Source: Simmondsia chinensis
Taxonomy: Eukaryota > Streptophyta > Magnoliopsida > Caryophyllales > Simmondsiaceae
Direction of reading: 5' to 3'
DNA: 64,000 nt
NCBI GenBank assembly: GCA_018398585.1
Contig: JAGTTD010000013.1
Span: 30,521,131-30,585,130, forward strand
In this document: piece by piece, positions 1-10,309 of the stretch
How positions within the stretch are numbered: position 1 is the first letter of the stretch
Layout of the letters: each line of letters begins with the position of its first letter
Notes under the pieces: generated by a model
What the model saw: the letters and a program-made list of their open reading frames with translations, nothing else
Told to the model about the DNA's origin: nothing
Databases searched by the model: none
Translations under genes and position numbers: made by a program

Positions 1-156
1 GCTCTGTTTGCTTCTGTATGACAATGATGGGACAAGAACATGAATGAATTGAGATGTAATTACTTTGATATCCTCTACAATAGTAACAATCGAGGCAGAA
101 GAGAATACACACCATCAATATCCTTGATCACGATTCCATTGTCCCAGGATTATTTT

Positions 157-193
157 GTATTGCGAGCTTATCCTCGCTAATTATCGAAAAAAA
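157..193 (+). mobile_element. Extremely 5'-truncated LINE 3' end
   Basis: About 37 bp ending in an A run resembles the 3' terminus of the LINE remnant that ends near 3593. Both share GTATTGCGA, a short variable stretch, then TCGCTAATTAT and poly(A). It is bracketed by direct repeats beginning ATTGTCCC and ending AGGATTATTTT (138-156 and 194-217), which look like a target-site duplication with a small indel. The match is short, so a chance resemblance cannot be excluded. Confidence 0.45.
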
Positions 194-353
194 ATTGTCC
201 CCTTTAAGGATTATTTTCGATATTCCCAGTTATCGCGCATGCAATTGCACATCTCTTGTTGTAACTGCTTCTACCACAATAACAAAAGCATTCAAAAAGA
301 AAAAATTGAAAGCAGAAACTAATTTCAAATCTAATTTTAGTTTTATTATTAAA

Positions 354-745
354 AAATATTATTTATGCCAAATGTCCTCGTATTTTATTCATTGTATTAA
401 TTTAGCCATTGTGCATTTAATTATGTCAATTTAGTCCCTACACAATTTGAAATGTGTTAATTTGGTCTTTAGGGAAAATATTATGTTAACTTTTTAAAAA
501 AAATTTTAATGGTCCAAGCATAAATTGGGTTAACTTAAGTAAACAGCTGAATTTATAATAAGTTACTTACATTTAACGTAATTTCACCATTCAAAATTAC
601 ATTATTAACTTAACTTAAATTTGACTAAAGGACTAAATTAACACATTTTTGACTTGTTTAGGGACGAAATTGACATAATTAAAAGTACAAGGATTAAATT
701 GACACAATGGGCAAAGTAAATGAACCTTTGTCGTAAATAACCCTA
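354..745. mobile_element. Foldback MITE, GGGTTATTTAC family (copy 1)
   Basis: This is a non-coding inverted-repeat element of about 390 bp. The left arm reads toward TGTCAATTTAGTCC-type blocks. The right arm is its complement and ends GTAAATAACCC. The arms contain repeated phrases close to ACTTTTAATTGTGTCAATTT, and the same arrangement recurs near 22.3, 26.0, 40.4, 53.7 and 54.4 kb. No ORF or transposase is present. The superfamily is not clear; a Mutator-like MITE is possible. Confidence 0.6.
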
Positions 746-834
746 AAAAAAAAAATAGAAAGGCTGTCAATAAAGTATTTTATTATCAAGAAAAAAAGTT
801 CCCTGTTTTATGGCTTGCATAATGTCGTAGAGGA

Positions 835-3351
835 GGTGTCCATTTTCATTGATGGCTTGCCTGGAAGGACATCTAACTCATGGCTCTGAGCCATCTTTTG
901 AGAATTCAAGTCAATTTATGATGCTTTTGTCCCTGCAAAGAAAAGATTGAGGTCTAGATACTCTTATGGATTCGTTCGATTTCATGATCCGCGTGAAGCT
1001 GAATGGGCAATTTCATCCATGGATGGAGGAAGGGTGGTGGGTGTTAAGCTCCGGTTTGAATGGGCTGACCCTAACAGAAGACCAACTAAGTTACCCATTT
1101 GGAATGAACTTAGATCGTGAGAGCTACAGCAACCCAGATCTACTGCGGAAAACTAGGATCAGGGTAATCCTACTCCCGAGGGACCTGTGGCTTCTAACAT
1201 ACCGAAGATTATAGTTTCTAACGCCAATAAGAGCGTGGAGGCTTGGCTCAATCGATCTATAATTGCGCACTCGTCTGATAAGGTTAATCTGGATGATATC
1301 CTCACTTTTGTTACAGAGAACGACCTTCAAGGTTATCTCCTAGAGGGTTGAACACCAATACCTTTATCCTGGTTTGTGATTCGGCTGAGACTTTGGAGTC
1401 CCACCTCGAGCCGCACAAAGGGATTTTACTTCAGAAATTTAGAGAGGTATATAAATACTCCGGAAAGACTCTTGGTTCTCTAAACAAAAGAGTATGGATC
1501 GAGGTATTTGGACTGCCTGTACAATGTTGGACCAAGGAATGCTTTACGGATCTCGCTAAAATATGGGGGAAGTTCCTCAGGATGGATCCAAGGACATCTG
1601 CTATGAGATGTATTGACGTCGCCAGGGTCCTCATCAAAACCTACTCCCCTACATTTATTCATTAGACGGTTCAAGTCTAGTTTAAAGGGGGGTTCCCGCC
1701 TGGTCCTTGTCAAGGAGGGTAGTTCAGAGCTAATCCCCGATTACTCACGCAGAGTTGCTGCTCTTGCGGCTTCAACCTGATTAGTAAGGGAGCAGGCCGC
1801 ATGCTACACGCACCCACATCGTGACGGTCAGTGCACCACCCAGACGCGATTTAACACACAGTTTTAGCTTTCTCCTGTACAGACGACGGTTATCATGAGT
1901 GATTGTGGGGATTCTGGAAGTCGTATCATAAGGTCAAGGAATGAAGGAGTGCGTGACTTAGACATGTCACTGGGTCAACTTGCTATCCGTATTGACGATC
2001 AGTATGTCAGGAGATGGGATCTGGAGTGTTGGTGGCCACTAGGGGTGTTCATGGTTCGGTTAACCGTACCGAAAGTATTTCGGTTCGATTAACCGTAACC
2101 AAAATACTCAAATATCTCTAACCGTTACCGTAACCGAAAAGGCCGGTTAACCGACTTTCGGTAATTCGGTAATTCGGTTCGGTTATAGCGGTTAACCGGT
2201 AACCAAAAAAGTAATGCAACGCCTCTTTTATGTTATATGATCTATTTTCTTAATGGTTTGTAAATGTCCAAAAAATACATTAATTGTGAGAATATTCAAT
2301 AAATTATGAGCTAATAATACAATTCTAAAAAAATAAACGTATAATATCTCATTTTAACCAATATATGAGCAAGCGAGTAGCACTAAATTGTAGCAACGTA
2401 GTGCTTAATTAGTATTTAGGATATAACAATAAGGCACAAATACTCCGTGATAGGAGATGAACTAGGAAAAAGATAAATTAATCATGTATCATAGAAAAGT
2501 CATATATATGATAGAAAAACATACTTAGTAAACAATATAATATTATGAACATGTGAAAATATATACATGATATCTATTATTTCAGTAAATCGGTTAACCG
2601 AAATGAACAAAATCACTAACCGTTACCGTCCCGAAATACCTCAAATTTTTTCGGTTCGGTTAACCGCATTTTCGGGTCAGTATTTCGGAATTTCGGTTCG
2701 GTATTTCGGTTACGAATTTTTTTGAACACCCCTAGTGGCCACATGCTCCTCTTCTTCCCCCGCTTCCTCTAGCCTGTTGCTCAAATACTACTTCAGGAAG
2801 TTCGAGGTAACCAACATGTCCCTCCTCTTCTCCCGTGGGTTGGAAGTGATGAAGCCGAATCAACACATCCTTATGGTCTGAATTCGCCGAATGACATCGA
2901 GGCTCATGGCATCGGTAGTGATTATGATTCAGGGTCATCTGGGCCTGAATTTCCACCAGGCTTCGAGCCCCATGCTCTGAATAGGACAGAGCCACTTATG
3001 GAGGGGCCTAGTTGTGTTAGAAAGAGTAAAGGATAAGGGTTGATGACGAAAAGGGAAAGGAAAGCTTTGAAGCGGAAAAACAAAGAGAAAGAGAAGCGGG
3101 AGCCTCAAGAGTTCTTGAAGGATATGTCGCCTATAAACAATGCACAAAAATCGATCAAGGCCACAAGCAAGCAGGCAAGCAAAAAAAGAGGAACATGGCA
3201 AAGGGGGTTGGCAGCGAGAAAGAGGTCGATAAGATCCTTCAGGTCGAGCGAATATTTGAGATGGGAGGAAGGTTAGGTCTGAACTTCGATGGCTTTGACC
3301 CCTCCATGGTGAGCGCTATACTTGATGAAAGGGTGACCTAAACGTCTTTTT
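835..3351 (+). pseudogene. Decayed LINE ORF1 protein (RRM plus DUF4283-like region)
   Basis: Conceptual translation gives an RNA recognition motif. An RNP2-like block, SIFIDGLP, lies near 844-866. An RNP1-like block, RYSYGFVRF, lies near 956-982. The text then continues to EWADPNRR. Further on, frame 1348-1665 carries RVWIEVFGLPVQCW, typical of the DUF4283/ORF1 proteins of plant LINEs. After the MITE insertion come PPGFEP near 2950 and a short closing block, FEMGGRLGLNFDGFD, near 3255-3300, which resembles ORF1 C-termini. Several stops and frame changes break the frame, so it is not functional. ORF1 proteins of this kind bind RNA in the retrotransposition particle. RRM-type ORF1 is known from one branch of plant L1 elements. 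Confidence 0.75.
2040..2734. mobile_element. hAT-type MITE rich in CGGTTAACCG
   Basis: This is a 695-bp non-coding element inserted in the LINE ORF1. Terminal inverted repeats are TAGGGGTGTTCA and TGAACACCCCTA. The flanks are a perfect 8-bp target duplication GTGGCCAC (2032-2039 and 2735-2742). Eight-base duplications with TAGGG-type termini are diagnostic of hAT elements. Both subterminal zones are packed with CGGTTAACCG and TTCGGTATTTCGGT variants, as expected of transposase-binding subterminal repeats. The core is AT-rich and codes for nothing. Confidence 0.85.
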
Positions 3352-3777
3352 TTTGTCCTACTTCAAGTGCCCTATTCCTGAGTCAGTCGCAATGGTCAGT
3401 TGAGGATCTTCCTGTTTTACCGGTTGTTTGTATTCCTGTTTGTTCCTGTTTGGTCCTATTTTTGTAACTTTCTATTTGTTCCTGTTTTTATAACTTTGTG
3501 TCCCATTATTTAGTAGGTTTTAAGGGGTTACTTGCTCAAGCGTCTGATTTGTATTGCGACTAGGTCGCTAATTATTGGGGGAAAAAAAAAAAAGTTCCCT
3601 GTCTTATAGTACGATTCGGGTACTATGCTTTTAACAATTTTGCTGATTTTATGCGTGTAGTAAAAAATATAGCTTTTAAACTAAGTTCCAAAAATAAAAA
3701 GCTGATGCCCCATCTATGATTAAGTGAATCTGTGCTCGTTTTGACTCATTTAGGTTCAATTTTCACTTTCTTAAGAT

Positions 3778-4216
3778 TAAGGCTGTAAATGAAACAAATG
3801 TTCGATAAACTACTTATGTTTCAAAATTGATTATGGCTCATTCGTGTTTATTACTGGGGGCTCAATAGTTGACTAAGCTGAGTTCGAGTGGGCTAGAAAG
3901 GCTTAACAAGTTGTTCGAATTGGGATGTTTTGCTCGATAATGTTCCTAAATAGTATGATAAGGGCTCGAAAATGGTTTGAATAGCTCGATAGTAACTTAA
4001 GGAGCTAAGTTTGGTGGTGAACTTAACTCGATAGCAAACTCGGCTCGACTTGAGCTTGATTTTACTTGATACACATTTGATGACATTAACAAAATGATTA
4101 TTAAACACACTACAATCTTCTCGAAGGTTCAAAAGCTCAATAAGAGCTCTACCATGACTCGAGCTCGATAGGCTTATGGAGTTCAAGTAACTGGGCTTGG
4201 CTCATTTACACCCCTA
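3778..4216. mobile_element. hAT MITE, GCTCGAG family (copy 1)
   Basis: This 439-bp element has termini TAAGGCTGTAAATGA and TCATTTACACCCCTA. The 8-bp flanks are CTTAAGAT (3770-3777) and CTTAGGAT (4217-4224), with one mismatch. The interior is non-coding and dense in GCTCGA/TCGAGC motifs. The same family recurs near 35.2, 41.3, 42.1, 46.2, 51.8, 53.6, 61.0 and 63.3 kb. Confidence 0.8.
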
Positions 4217-4224
4217 CTTAGGAT

Positions 4225-6307
4225 CATCAAAAGGAGCCTGGGTTGTTTTGAGCACATTCACGTTCATTATTCCGCACAGTATTGACTCAGTAAGGCTCGA
4301 GTAATTTGAAGTTTGAACCCAAGCATTGCTAAACTCAAGCTTAGTTTGTTTAACTGAACAAGCAGGTTGACCTTATATCATAATCTTTCAAACTATATAA
4401 TGAGTCGACTTACAAACAGTACAAAGCAACAATAAAAATTCGGAAAAAGGCATACGAAAAGTTACTTGAAAAGGGCATAAGTTCGAGGAAATGACCAAGA
4501 AAGGCAGAATGTTTATTATATAATATACACGAGAAGAGTGAATGTTTTGAAGAAGGACCAAGAAAGACATTAACTTTGCCGATGTTGCCACGTCATATGT
4601 CATATTATCTTTTGATTGTCACACCATAATTATGGTTACCTATGAGGTTACTGATGCCCTTCTTAAGTCTTTTCTTAAAACATGTTACTCCTTCTCAATC
4701 CTTTAACCGAGGTCAATCTCAAGATTTTCGAGACTCAAAGCAAGCTCTAGTTGGTGTGTTTTTTGTGATAACGACAGTGTCCAATTCAGCTTGAGTATAT
4801 CTAAAATAATCCACTTTATATTATAATATCAACCATAAATGCGGATCCTTTATATTATACATGGTATATACATTTGTAAAGTATTATTCATACGTCATTA
4901 TTTCTATAATTATGAATGTCATATGCATAGAAATAAACTTATAATATACTTGATCTTTAAAAGGACTCATAACAAGTTAAGAACCTCAAGCAAAGGGTAA
5001 TACCCAACACTAAAACTCCCATAAATAAAGATCGAGCCCATAGGCCAAACCACGACAGAAAGCGAGGGAAACTCCGAGCATCATAAAAAAAGGACACACA
5101 ACATGAATAGACTCACCGGATAATTCCTCCTCTTAGATGACAGAGCTACAAAACTCGCTTAGCTTTTTTTATTCAACTCAGCTAGTTGCTTCACCATAAC
5201 GGAGTCATTCCCATCAAATGAAGACCCAATTTTATTTCCCAACTCCCGCGCTTATTGGGTTTCAAATAGAGAGTTGTTATTGCCAAGAAAAAACTGTTAT
5301 TAACAGAGCAATGAAGTAACTTGCAAATAATGAGAGTTATAAATTATCTTAAAAACTATAATTTTACTCTAACAACAATAATTTTACTCCAATAATAATA
5401 TTACTGTTGAAACACTGTGCTATTATGCCTGAAAAGAATGGATGTGATATATAGGTCATAATATACACGAGACATAAAGAGATTCAGATGAGTGGGAAAG
5501 TCCGAATCGTGGTGAGTTTCCATATAAATACAACCCACGTGACCAAATCTGACAAAAATATGAGACGATGTGATAATACGACATAAATATGTGTTGTGAT
5601 ATTATTACCTCGAAATTATATTAAGGATAGATATAATTTATTTTTTGCTAAAGAGGAACTTGATTATCTGGTAAATCTCAGCCAATACAATGACTCACAC
5701 ACCACATGAATAAGTTCAGTTAGAGATTCCTCGGGGAGAGGTTCAAAGGGAAAATTGAACTTTAAATCTTTTGGTCTAAAGCAACATTCTAGCCCTTGGT
5801 GGAATATAATTTATTGATATTTAGGTAAGATTGAGTTTTAATTAGATTGGAATGTGAATTAGATTTGGCTTAGATAACTTGATTATAAAAGAAGCTTATT
5901 GGTTGATGGTTAAGTAGAGCAAAAGAAAGAAAAGATGTTGTAAAGCGGTGCTCGAAGGGCATTTGGATAGGGGGATACTGAGTTTGTGAGAATTCTGGTG
6001 TTTTACAGAGAGATTTTACCTTCCTCTTTCCAAAGCTATTGAGGGCTGGTAACTTAACGTCTAATAACTACACTTGGTTGAGAGGTTGTGAGATGGGGTT
6101 TGAGTTTTAACTAGCGATAGTAATTCCAAATATCATAATGGATGACGCACCGAATTGGGTCTCATGGCATTCTCTTTTGAGAAAAAAAAAATTTCACATA
6201 AATTTTTGTGTTGTGTTTTTAATGATTTTGCTTCCCTTACACTTGATTGTGTGATTTTTCCAGTAGTACAATATAAAAATAACAGAGTTAGGGTCTAATA
6301 TTTGAAT
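4225..6307. other. AT-rich intergenic DNA, nothing recognised
   Basis: About 2.1 kb without a credible coding region, RNA gene or delimited repeat. Short ORFs here lack any recognisable domain and look like chance frames. Some phrases resemble decayed LTR or MITE sequence but no boundaries can be set. Confidence 0.5.
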
Positions 6308-6795
6308 TAAGAATGGCAATAGGCCAGTATGTTTTTAGGGTTGCCTCCACTATACTCGTGCCTATCACCCTAATCAATCTACATTGACCGGCTACCATTC
6401 TTTTACCTTCCACAAGTATGAAGTTAATATCGGGTACAAGTTTATATCCATAACCGCATCAGTTCTCTAGTGTACCTAGTGGGTATAATTTAACGACCTC
6501 GTAACTGCCTCAATTTGTGTACCCAAGAGTTATCCAAATTCACCCATATATAATTATTTCAATTTTTTGAAATTCAACTGTGTTTTGCTGTATCATTTTA
6601 TAGACAAATTAAGCACATATGTACTTGTTTTTTCATGTCTTAAATATTAATTAAATATAAAATTTTAGGTAGTGCGAGGTGGTGTGATGGGTATGGAGAG
6701 GGTGTAGTATTACACCCGTCCCCGTCATACCCGCCGTGGGTATTTCCACGCATACCTTACTTAGACTTGCTACCCGCCTTAATTGCATTCATACA
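6308..6795. mobile_element. Probable hAT MITE, TACCCGC-rich
   Basis: The element begins TAAGAATGGCAATAGG. Near its right end it has TACCCGCC and GTGGGTATT blocks, followed by ATTGCATTCAT. It resembles the better preserved element at 20812-21382, which has TAGGGATGACAATGGGG termini and the same GGGTA/TACCC interior. A clean 8-bp target duplication was not found, so the ends are approximate. Confidence 0.45.
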
Positions 6796-7147
6796 CTCCT
6801 CAAACATGGTATGTGCCCACGAATAGCAGGTTTTACACACCTTATTTCCGCCTCTAAATGGAGGTAGGTTGAATTTGAGTCAATATATTTTACCCGTTTA
6901 AATAATGGGGTGAAATATAGATTTGCGTTGGCTAACCTGTTTCCATTGTGATTAACTTGCTCATGTTCGTATGTAGAGTTATACAAGTTATTCGAGTTGG
7001 ATTTCACAAGTTATTCGAACCAATCTTATGAATATGACAATTTATGTCATACAAATATAATGACTTGATTCGTGGGGATGATGTAGAAGACCTAGAGTTA
7101 ATGAGGTCGAGTCAGCAGAAATTAGAAAAATTTGGGATGTTTGTTCT

Positions 7148-7418
7148 TTTTTTTTTTTTTTTTTGATAATTGAAATACAAGTCTCAAAAGTACAATAATG
7201 CAGGACAGGGCTAAAAGGGTAGAAAACTAACGAAGCTAACAGATTACACAACATCGCATGAAACCAAAAAAAAGGCCACCCACAAACCAAGACTACACAA
7301 AAACAAAATAGACATAAAAGATCCAACAAAAAGCAAAAAAGCTAAACCAACCTCAAAACAACAAACCCCAAGCAAAAACGCTAAAAACAGGGACTAGGAC
7401 ATCCCTAATGCCTACGCC
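7148..7418 (-). mobile_element. 5'-truncated LINE 3' end (minus strand)
   Basis: The segment starts with a T run (poly(A) on the minus strand) and reads on that strand to ACTTTTGAGACTTGTATTTC before the tail. It is flanked by a near-perfect 16-bp duplication, TTGGGATGTTTGTTCT at 7132-7147 and TTGGGAAGTTTGTTCT at 7419-7434, as expected of LINE target-primed insertion. Only the 3' UTR remains. No coding region is present. Confidence 0.65.
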
Positions 7419-7689
7419 TTGGGAAGTTTGTTCTACGTTGGAGATTAGATTCGGTGGAGACCAAGACAAAATTCTTAGAACAATTGATTTGATGGAGAAA
7501 CAAGAACCCCTGATCAGTGTAGCAAATTAGTCGATAGGCTTCACTTGATGAGTTTTACATTCTATCACAGGTCCCTATGATTGTCGGTTGAGGTAGGCAA
7601 GAAGTCAAGGAATTCTAGGGGATTGTTAGCATGAGGCGAAGGTAGGAAGGCTGTTCTACTGTTGATTAGGCATTTTTTTTATTGGAGTT

Positions 7690-7865
7690 TGGAATTTGGA
7701 TAGTCAAGTTCTTTATGCATCGGTGATTTTGTTGTTTCTTCACTGTCTTGGGCGGTTGTATTTCTTGGAAGTGGTCGACTTCTTTTATTTTGTTTTGTTG
7801 TTAGCCTTCAGGCTTTGTCTTGCACTTTTGTGCGTTAGGACTTGTATTCCAATCAAAAAAAAAAA
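7690..7865 (+). mobile_element. 5'-truncated LINE 3' end (plus strand)
   Basis: The T/G-rich segment ends TTGCACTTTTGTGCG, then GGACTTGTATTCCAATC and an A run. This terminus matches the neighbouring minus-strand copy at 7148-7418 in its last 30 or so bases, so both are 3' ends of one LINE family in inverted orientation. The 5' boundary and the duplication are not certain. Confidence 0.5.
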
Positions 7866-8120
7866 TTACAAATGCATTGTTACGGAAATTATAATTAGAA
7901 CCGAGTACACAAACAATGAATCAGCTTTAAGGCATGTAGTGATCCACTACCCTCTAGAGTTATTCGTCCTTATGGAATAACCTTGAGGATACAACAAAAC
8001 CTCACAACAGAGTGAAGTGAATGTAGAAAAAACGAGTTTCTTAAAATTAAAGATAGAGAATGATATGATTTCAAAGTAATAATCTTGCAAATGGAAGGAA
8101 AATATTTATAAAAGATTAAG

Positions 8121-9105
8121 GGGCTGTTTGATAACAAAAAATTTTCCTATTTCCTAGGAAAATTTTCCCGGAACACTGGAAAAGGTGTTCAATAGCCCGA
8201 TTTTCTAATTTGAGAAGTTGGAAAACAGTTTTCCAATTTTTTCTATTCTCTTACAAATTTGGAAAACAAGTTTTCATTTGTTTTCCAAATATTTTTTCAC
8301 AAAATAAGAACCTTGTTTTCCAACTTTTCCTCTTCCTCCCTTCCCAATTTCATATCACTCACCCATTTTATAATATATTTTTTTTCTATATACCCGTCTC
8401 CTCCTCTTCCTCTTACGTACATGATTTTGGGGTACTTAGAGCCAGATTCCTAATTTTAAAAGCAATAAATAATTTTTAAAGCAGATGACACATGAGAGAA
8501 TTATGCAAGTTGTTTGATTATAGACATTTATATTTGCATAATGTGATAGAGTGGACTTTCGGGATACTTAAGGCTAGGTTCCTAATTTTAAAAGCGATAC
8601 TGAACTATCCATTAAAGCAACGAAAGTTGATTCTTATATCAGGTTGTACATTAGATGACTTCATTCACATGGAAGATAGAACATATATATTTTTTGCTTC
8701 ATATGATAGAGAAGATATGGGGATCTCTAATGAAAATGATATTCCCGTTGTATGGGAGGACATAGAGGTGGATATGTTTACCAATCAATTGTAGAACGAT
8801 TATACCACTCGGTATAACAGAAGTTATAATGTTATATATTTAGACTATATTTGTAATTTATATCGACGATGAATTACTCTTTTTTTTAGTATTTGACTAA
8901 ATGATGGGTCATATTATTTGATTTTCTAAATTTACGAGTATTACTTATGTATCATTCTCGATTTTTAGAAAATTAAAAACAAGAATCACTTGAACCCATT
9001 TTCTAACTTTCTATATTGCAAAATTAGAAAAGGAAAAATGGAAATGAAAAGAAAAATTGAAAAGGAAAAGGAAAATTGTTTTCTAAGAGTCTCTTGGAAG
9101 AGACA
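8121..9105 (+). mobile_element. PIF/Harbinger transposon fragment
   Basis: A left end reading TTAAGGGGCTGTTTG, compatible with a TTA/TAA duplication and a Harbinger-type terminus, precedes repeated TTTTCCTA and GGAAAA stretches. A transposase remnant follows at 8410-8794. The right end is A-rich (complementary GGAAAATT stretches near 9000-9080), but a matching CAGCCCC terminus was not found. The element therefore looks truncated or strongly decayed. Confidence 0.45.
8410..8794 (+). pseudogene. Harbinger transposase C-terminal fragment
   Basis: The 100-codon frame beginning near 8492 reads FDYRHLYLHNVIEWTFG, then ILKARF and ISGCTLDDFIHMED. This follows the C-terminal DDE nuclease region of PIF/Harbinger transposases (family pattern YRHxxLRNVIERxFGxLKxRFxIL, then CCxLHNFIR). 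The catalytic N-terminal part is missing. A 60-bp segment (TACTTAGAGCCAGATTCCTA near 8430) is repeated upstream of the corresponding part of the frame near 8567, indicating a local duplication. It is a relic and not a functional gene. Confidence 0.6.
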
Positions 9106-9204
9106 CCAAAATATATTCCAAAACGACATATAAAAGCGCACCAAATAACAGTCAAAATTGCCTTGTGTATTGATAAACAACCCCGACTTTTGAGTTATAT
9201 TGCT

Positions 9205-9305
9205 TTATGTAAATTGTGTGTCGACGCACACCATTCAATAAGAATTATTGGAATCTATGTGTCAACGCACACCATATCACGTGCTGACACACACCACGCC
9301 TGGGC
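9205..9305. repeat. Cluster of TGTGTCGACGCACAC-type palindromes
   Basis: Three near-palindromic motifs (GTGTGTCGACGCACACC, GTGTCAACGCACACC, GTGCTGACACACACC) lie within about 90 bp. The same motif class occurs in the LTRs of the Copia element at 14020-19043 (around 14450-14590 and 18815-18960). This is probably a decayed fragment of a related LTR. Confidence 0.4.
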
Positions 9306-9546
9306 CAAAGCATTAATACATCAACATTTCATGTATTTATTATAACCGTCAACTTTAAGGCGTATTTTTAGTATTTTTATAGATTGGCCAAATGATATGC
9401 ATGTATGATGTACTGGAGCAAATACAGCCTGCAAGCAGTGGGGGTAAGTGCCCCTGGTCAATTTCGGATTTATGTAGTGGTAATCGGGTGCATAAACACT
9501 ATACATGTTAAAATATAAATATAACGGGGGGACCCAAGTATCAATA

Positions 9547-9660
9547 GCTGGGCTGGTGGTCTAGTGATAAACAAGTACATGCTTTTTCTCTCGACTAGGT
9601 CGTGGGTTTGATCCATCATGTCCATACCTTCATTTTCTTTTTCTTAGACCTTTACTCCCT
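9547..9660 (+). mobile_element. tRNA-derived SINE head
   Basis: TGGTGGTCTAGTGATAA resembles a tRNA D-arm/A box, and GGTCGTGGGTTTGATCC at 9598-9614 resembles a T-arm/B box. Spacing is compatible with an internal RNA polymerase III promoter. No acceptor-stem pairing or anticodon arm of a working tRNA is evident, and a T-rich tail follows. A SINE or tRNA relic is therefore preferred over a tRNA gene. Confidence 0.5.
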
Positions 9661-10309
9661 TTTTATATAAAGTTTTGTTTTACATTGAACAAATTTTTTT
9701 CTTATAGAACATTGCTTATTTAATAGATTTTTTGCATGCTAATATCTCTATTTTTAATTAATATTTTATTATAATGTTATTCCAATAATTATATATTTAA
9801 TTTTAGTTAAATAATTATAGAATAATTTTTTTAATTTTATTATGACTATGGACCTTGCATTATTAGAGGTGGCTAGTGGGGCGGGTTGGCCCCAAACCCA
9901 ACCTGGCCCACCCCGCTTGGGCCGGGCCAGGCAGGGGCGAGCCACAGGCCTCCTCAAAATGGAGGAGGCCTGGGCCTGGGCCTGGACCCGGGCCGGTACG
10001 GCTCTTGTATGCCCCAACGGCTCAATTAAAAAAAAATTCAATTTTTTTCCCTATAAATACTAACTTGATTTTCTCATTTCACCACACAACAGTCTCTCCA
10101 ATTCTCTCTTCTCTACTTACTTACATACAATTATTTGCTCTAAATCTCTCAAGTTCGAAGTTTCAACTATGTTCTGCTAGTAGAAGTTCAAATTTCCATT
10201 TTCGCTTCGGTAAAATTAGTATCGAAATTTTATTTACAAGTCATTTTTATTTACCTAACTTTCATTCTTAGTTACAATTTATAATTATAAACTAACAATA
10301 TCATAGCTC

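Larger units (their letters stand above)
812..3593 (+). mobile_element. LINE (L1-type) remnant carrying only ORF1
   Basis: This is a retroposon copy with a 3' A run (about 3581-3593). A target-site duplication GTTCCCTGT[T/C]TTAT is seen at 798-811 and again at 3594-3607. It starts inside an ORF1 at an RNA-recognition-motif domain and ends shortly after the ORF1 stop. There is no room for the endonuclease/reverse-transcriptase ORF2, so the copy is both 5'-truncated and internally deleted. It is interrupted by a hAT MITE at 2040-2734. The 3' UTR after about 3350 is T-rich and ends GCTAATTATTGGGGG plus poly(A). Confidence 0.75.

Noticed and set aside
9547..9620. A functional tRNA gene
   Set aside because: A- and B-box-like blocks are present, but acceptor stem pairing and a clear anticodon arm are not, and a SINE-like tail follows.
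9842..10271. GC-rich ORFs at the left end of the hAT element
   Set aside because: They run through the GGCCCA-rich subterminal repeat and show no protein-like features.
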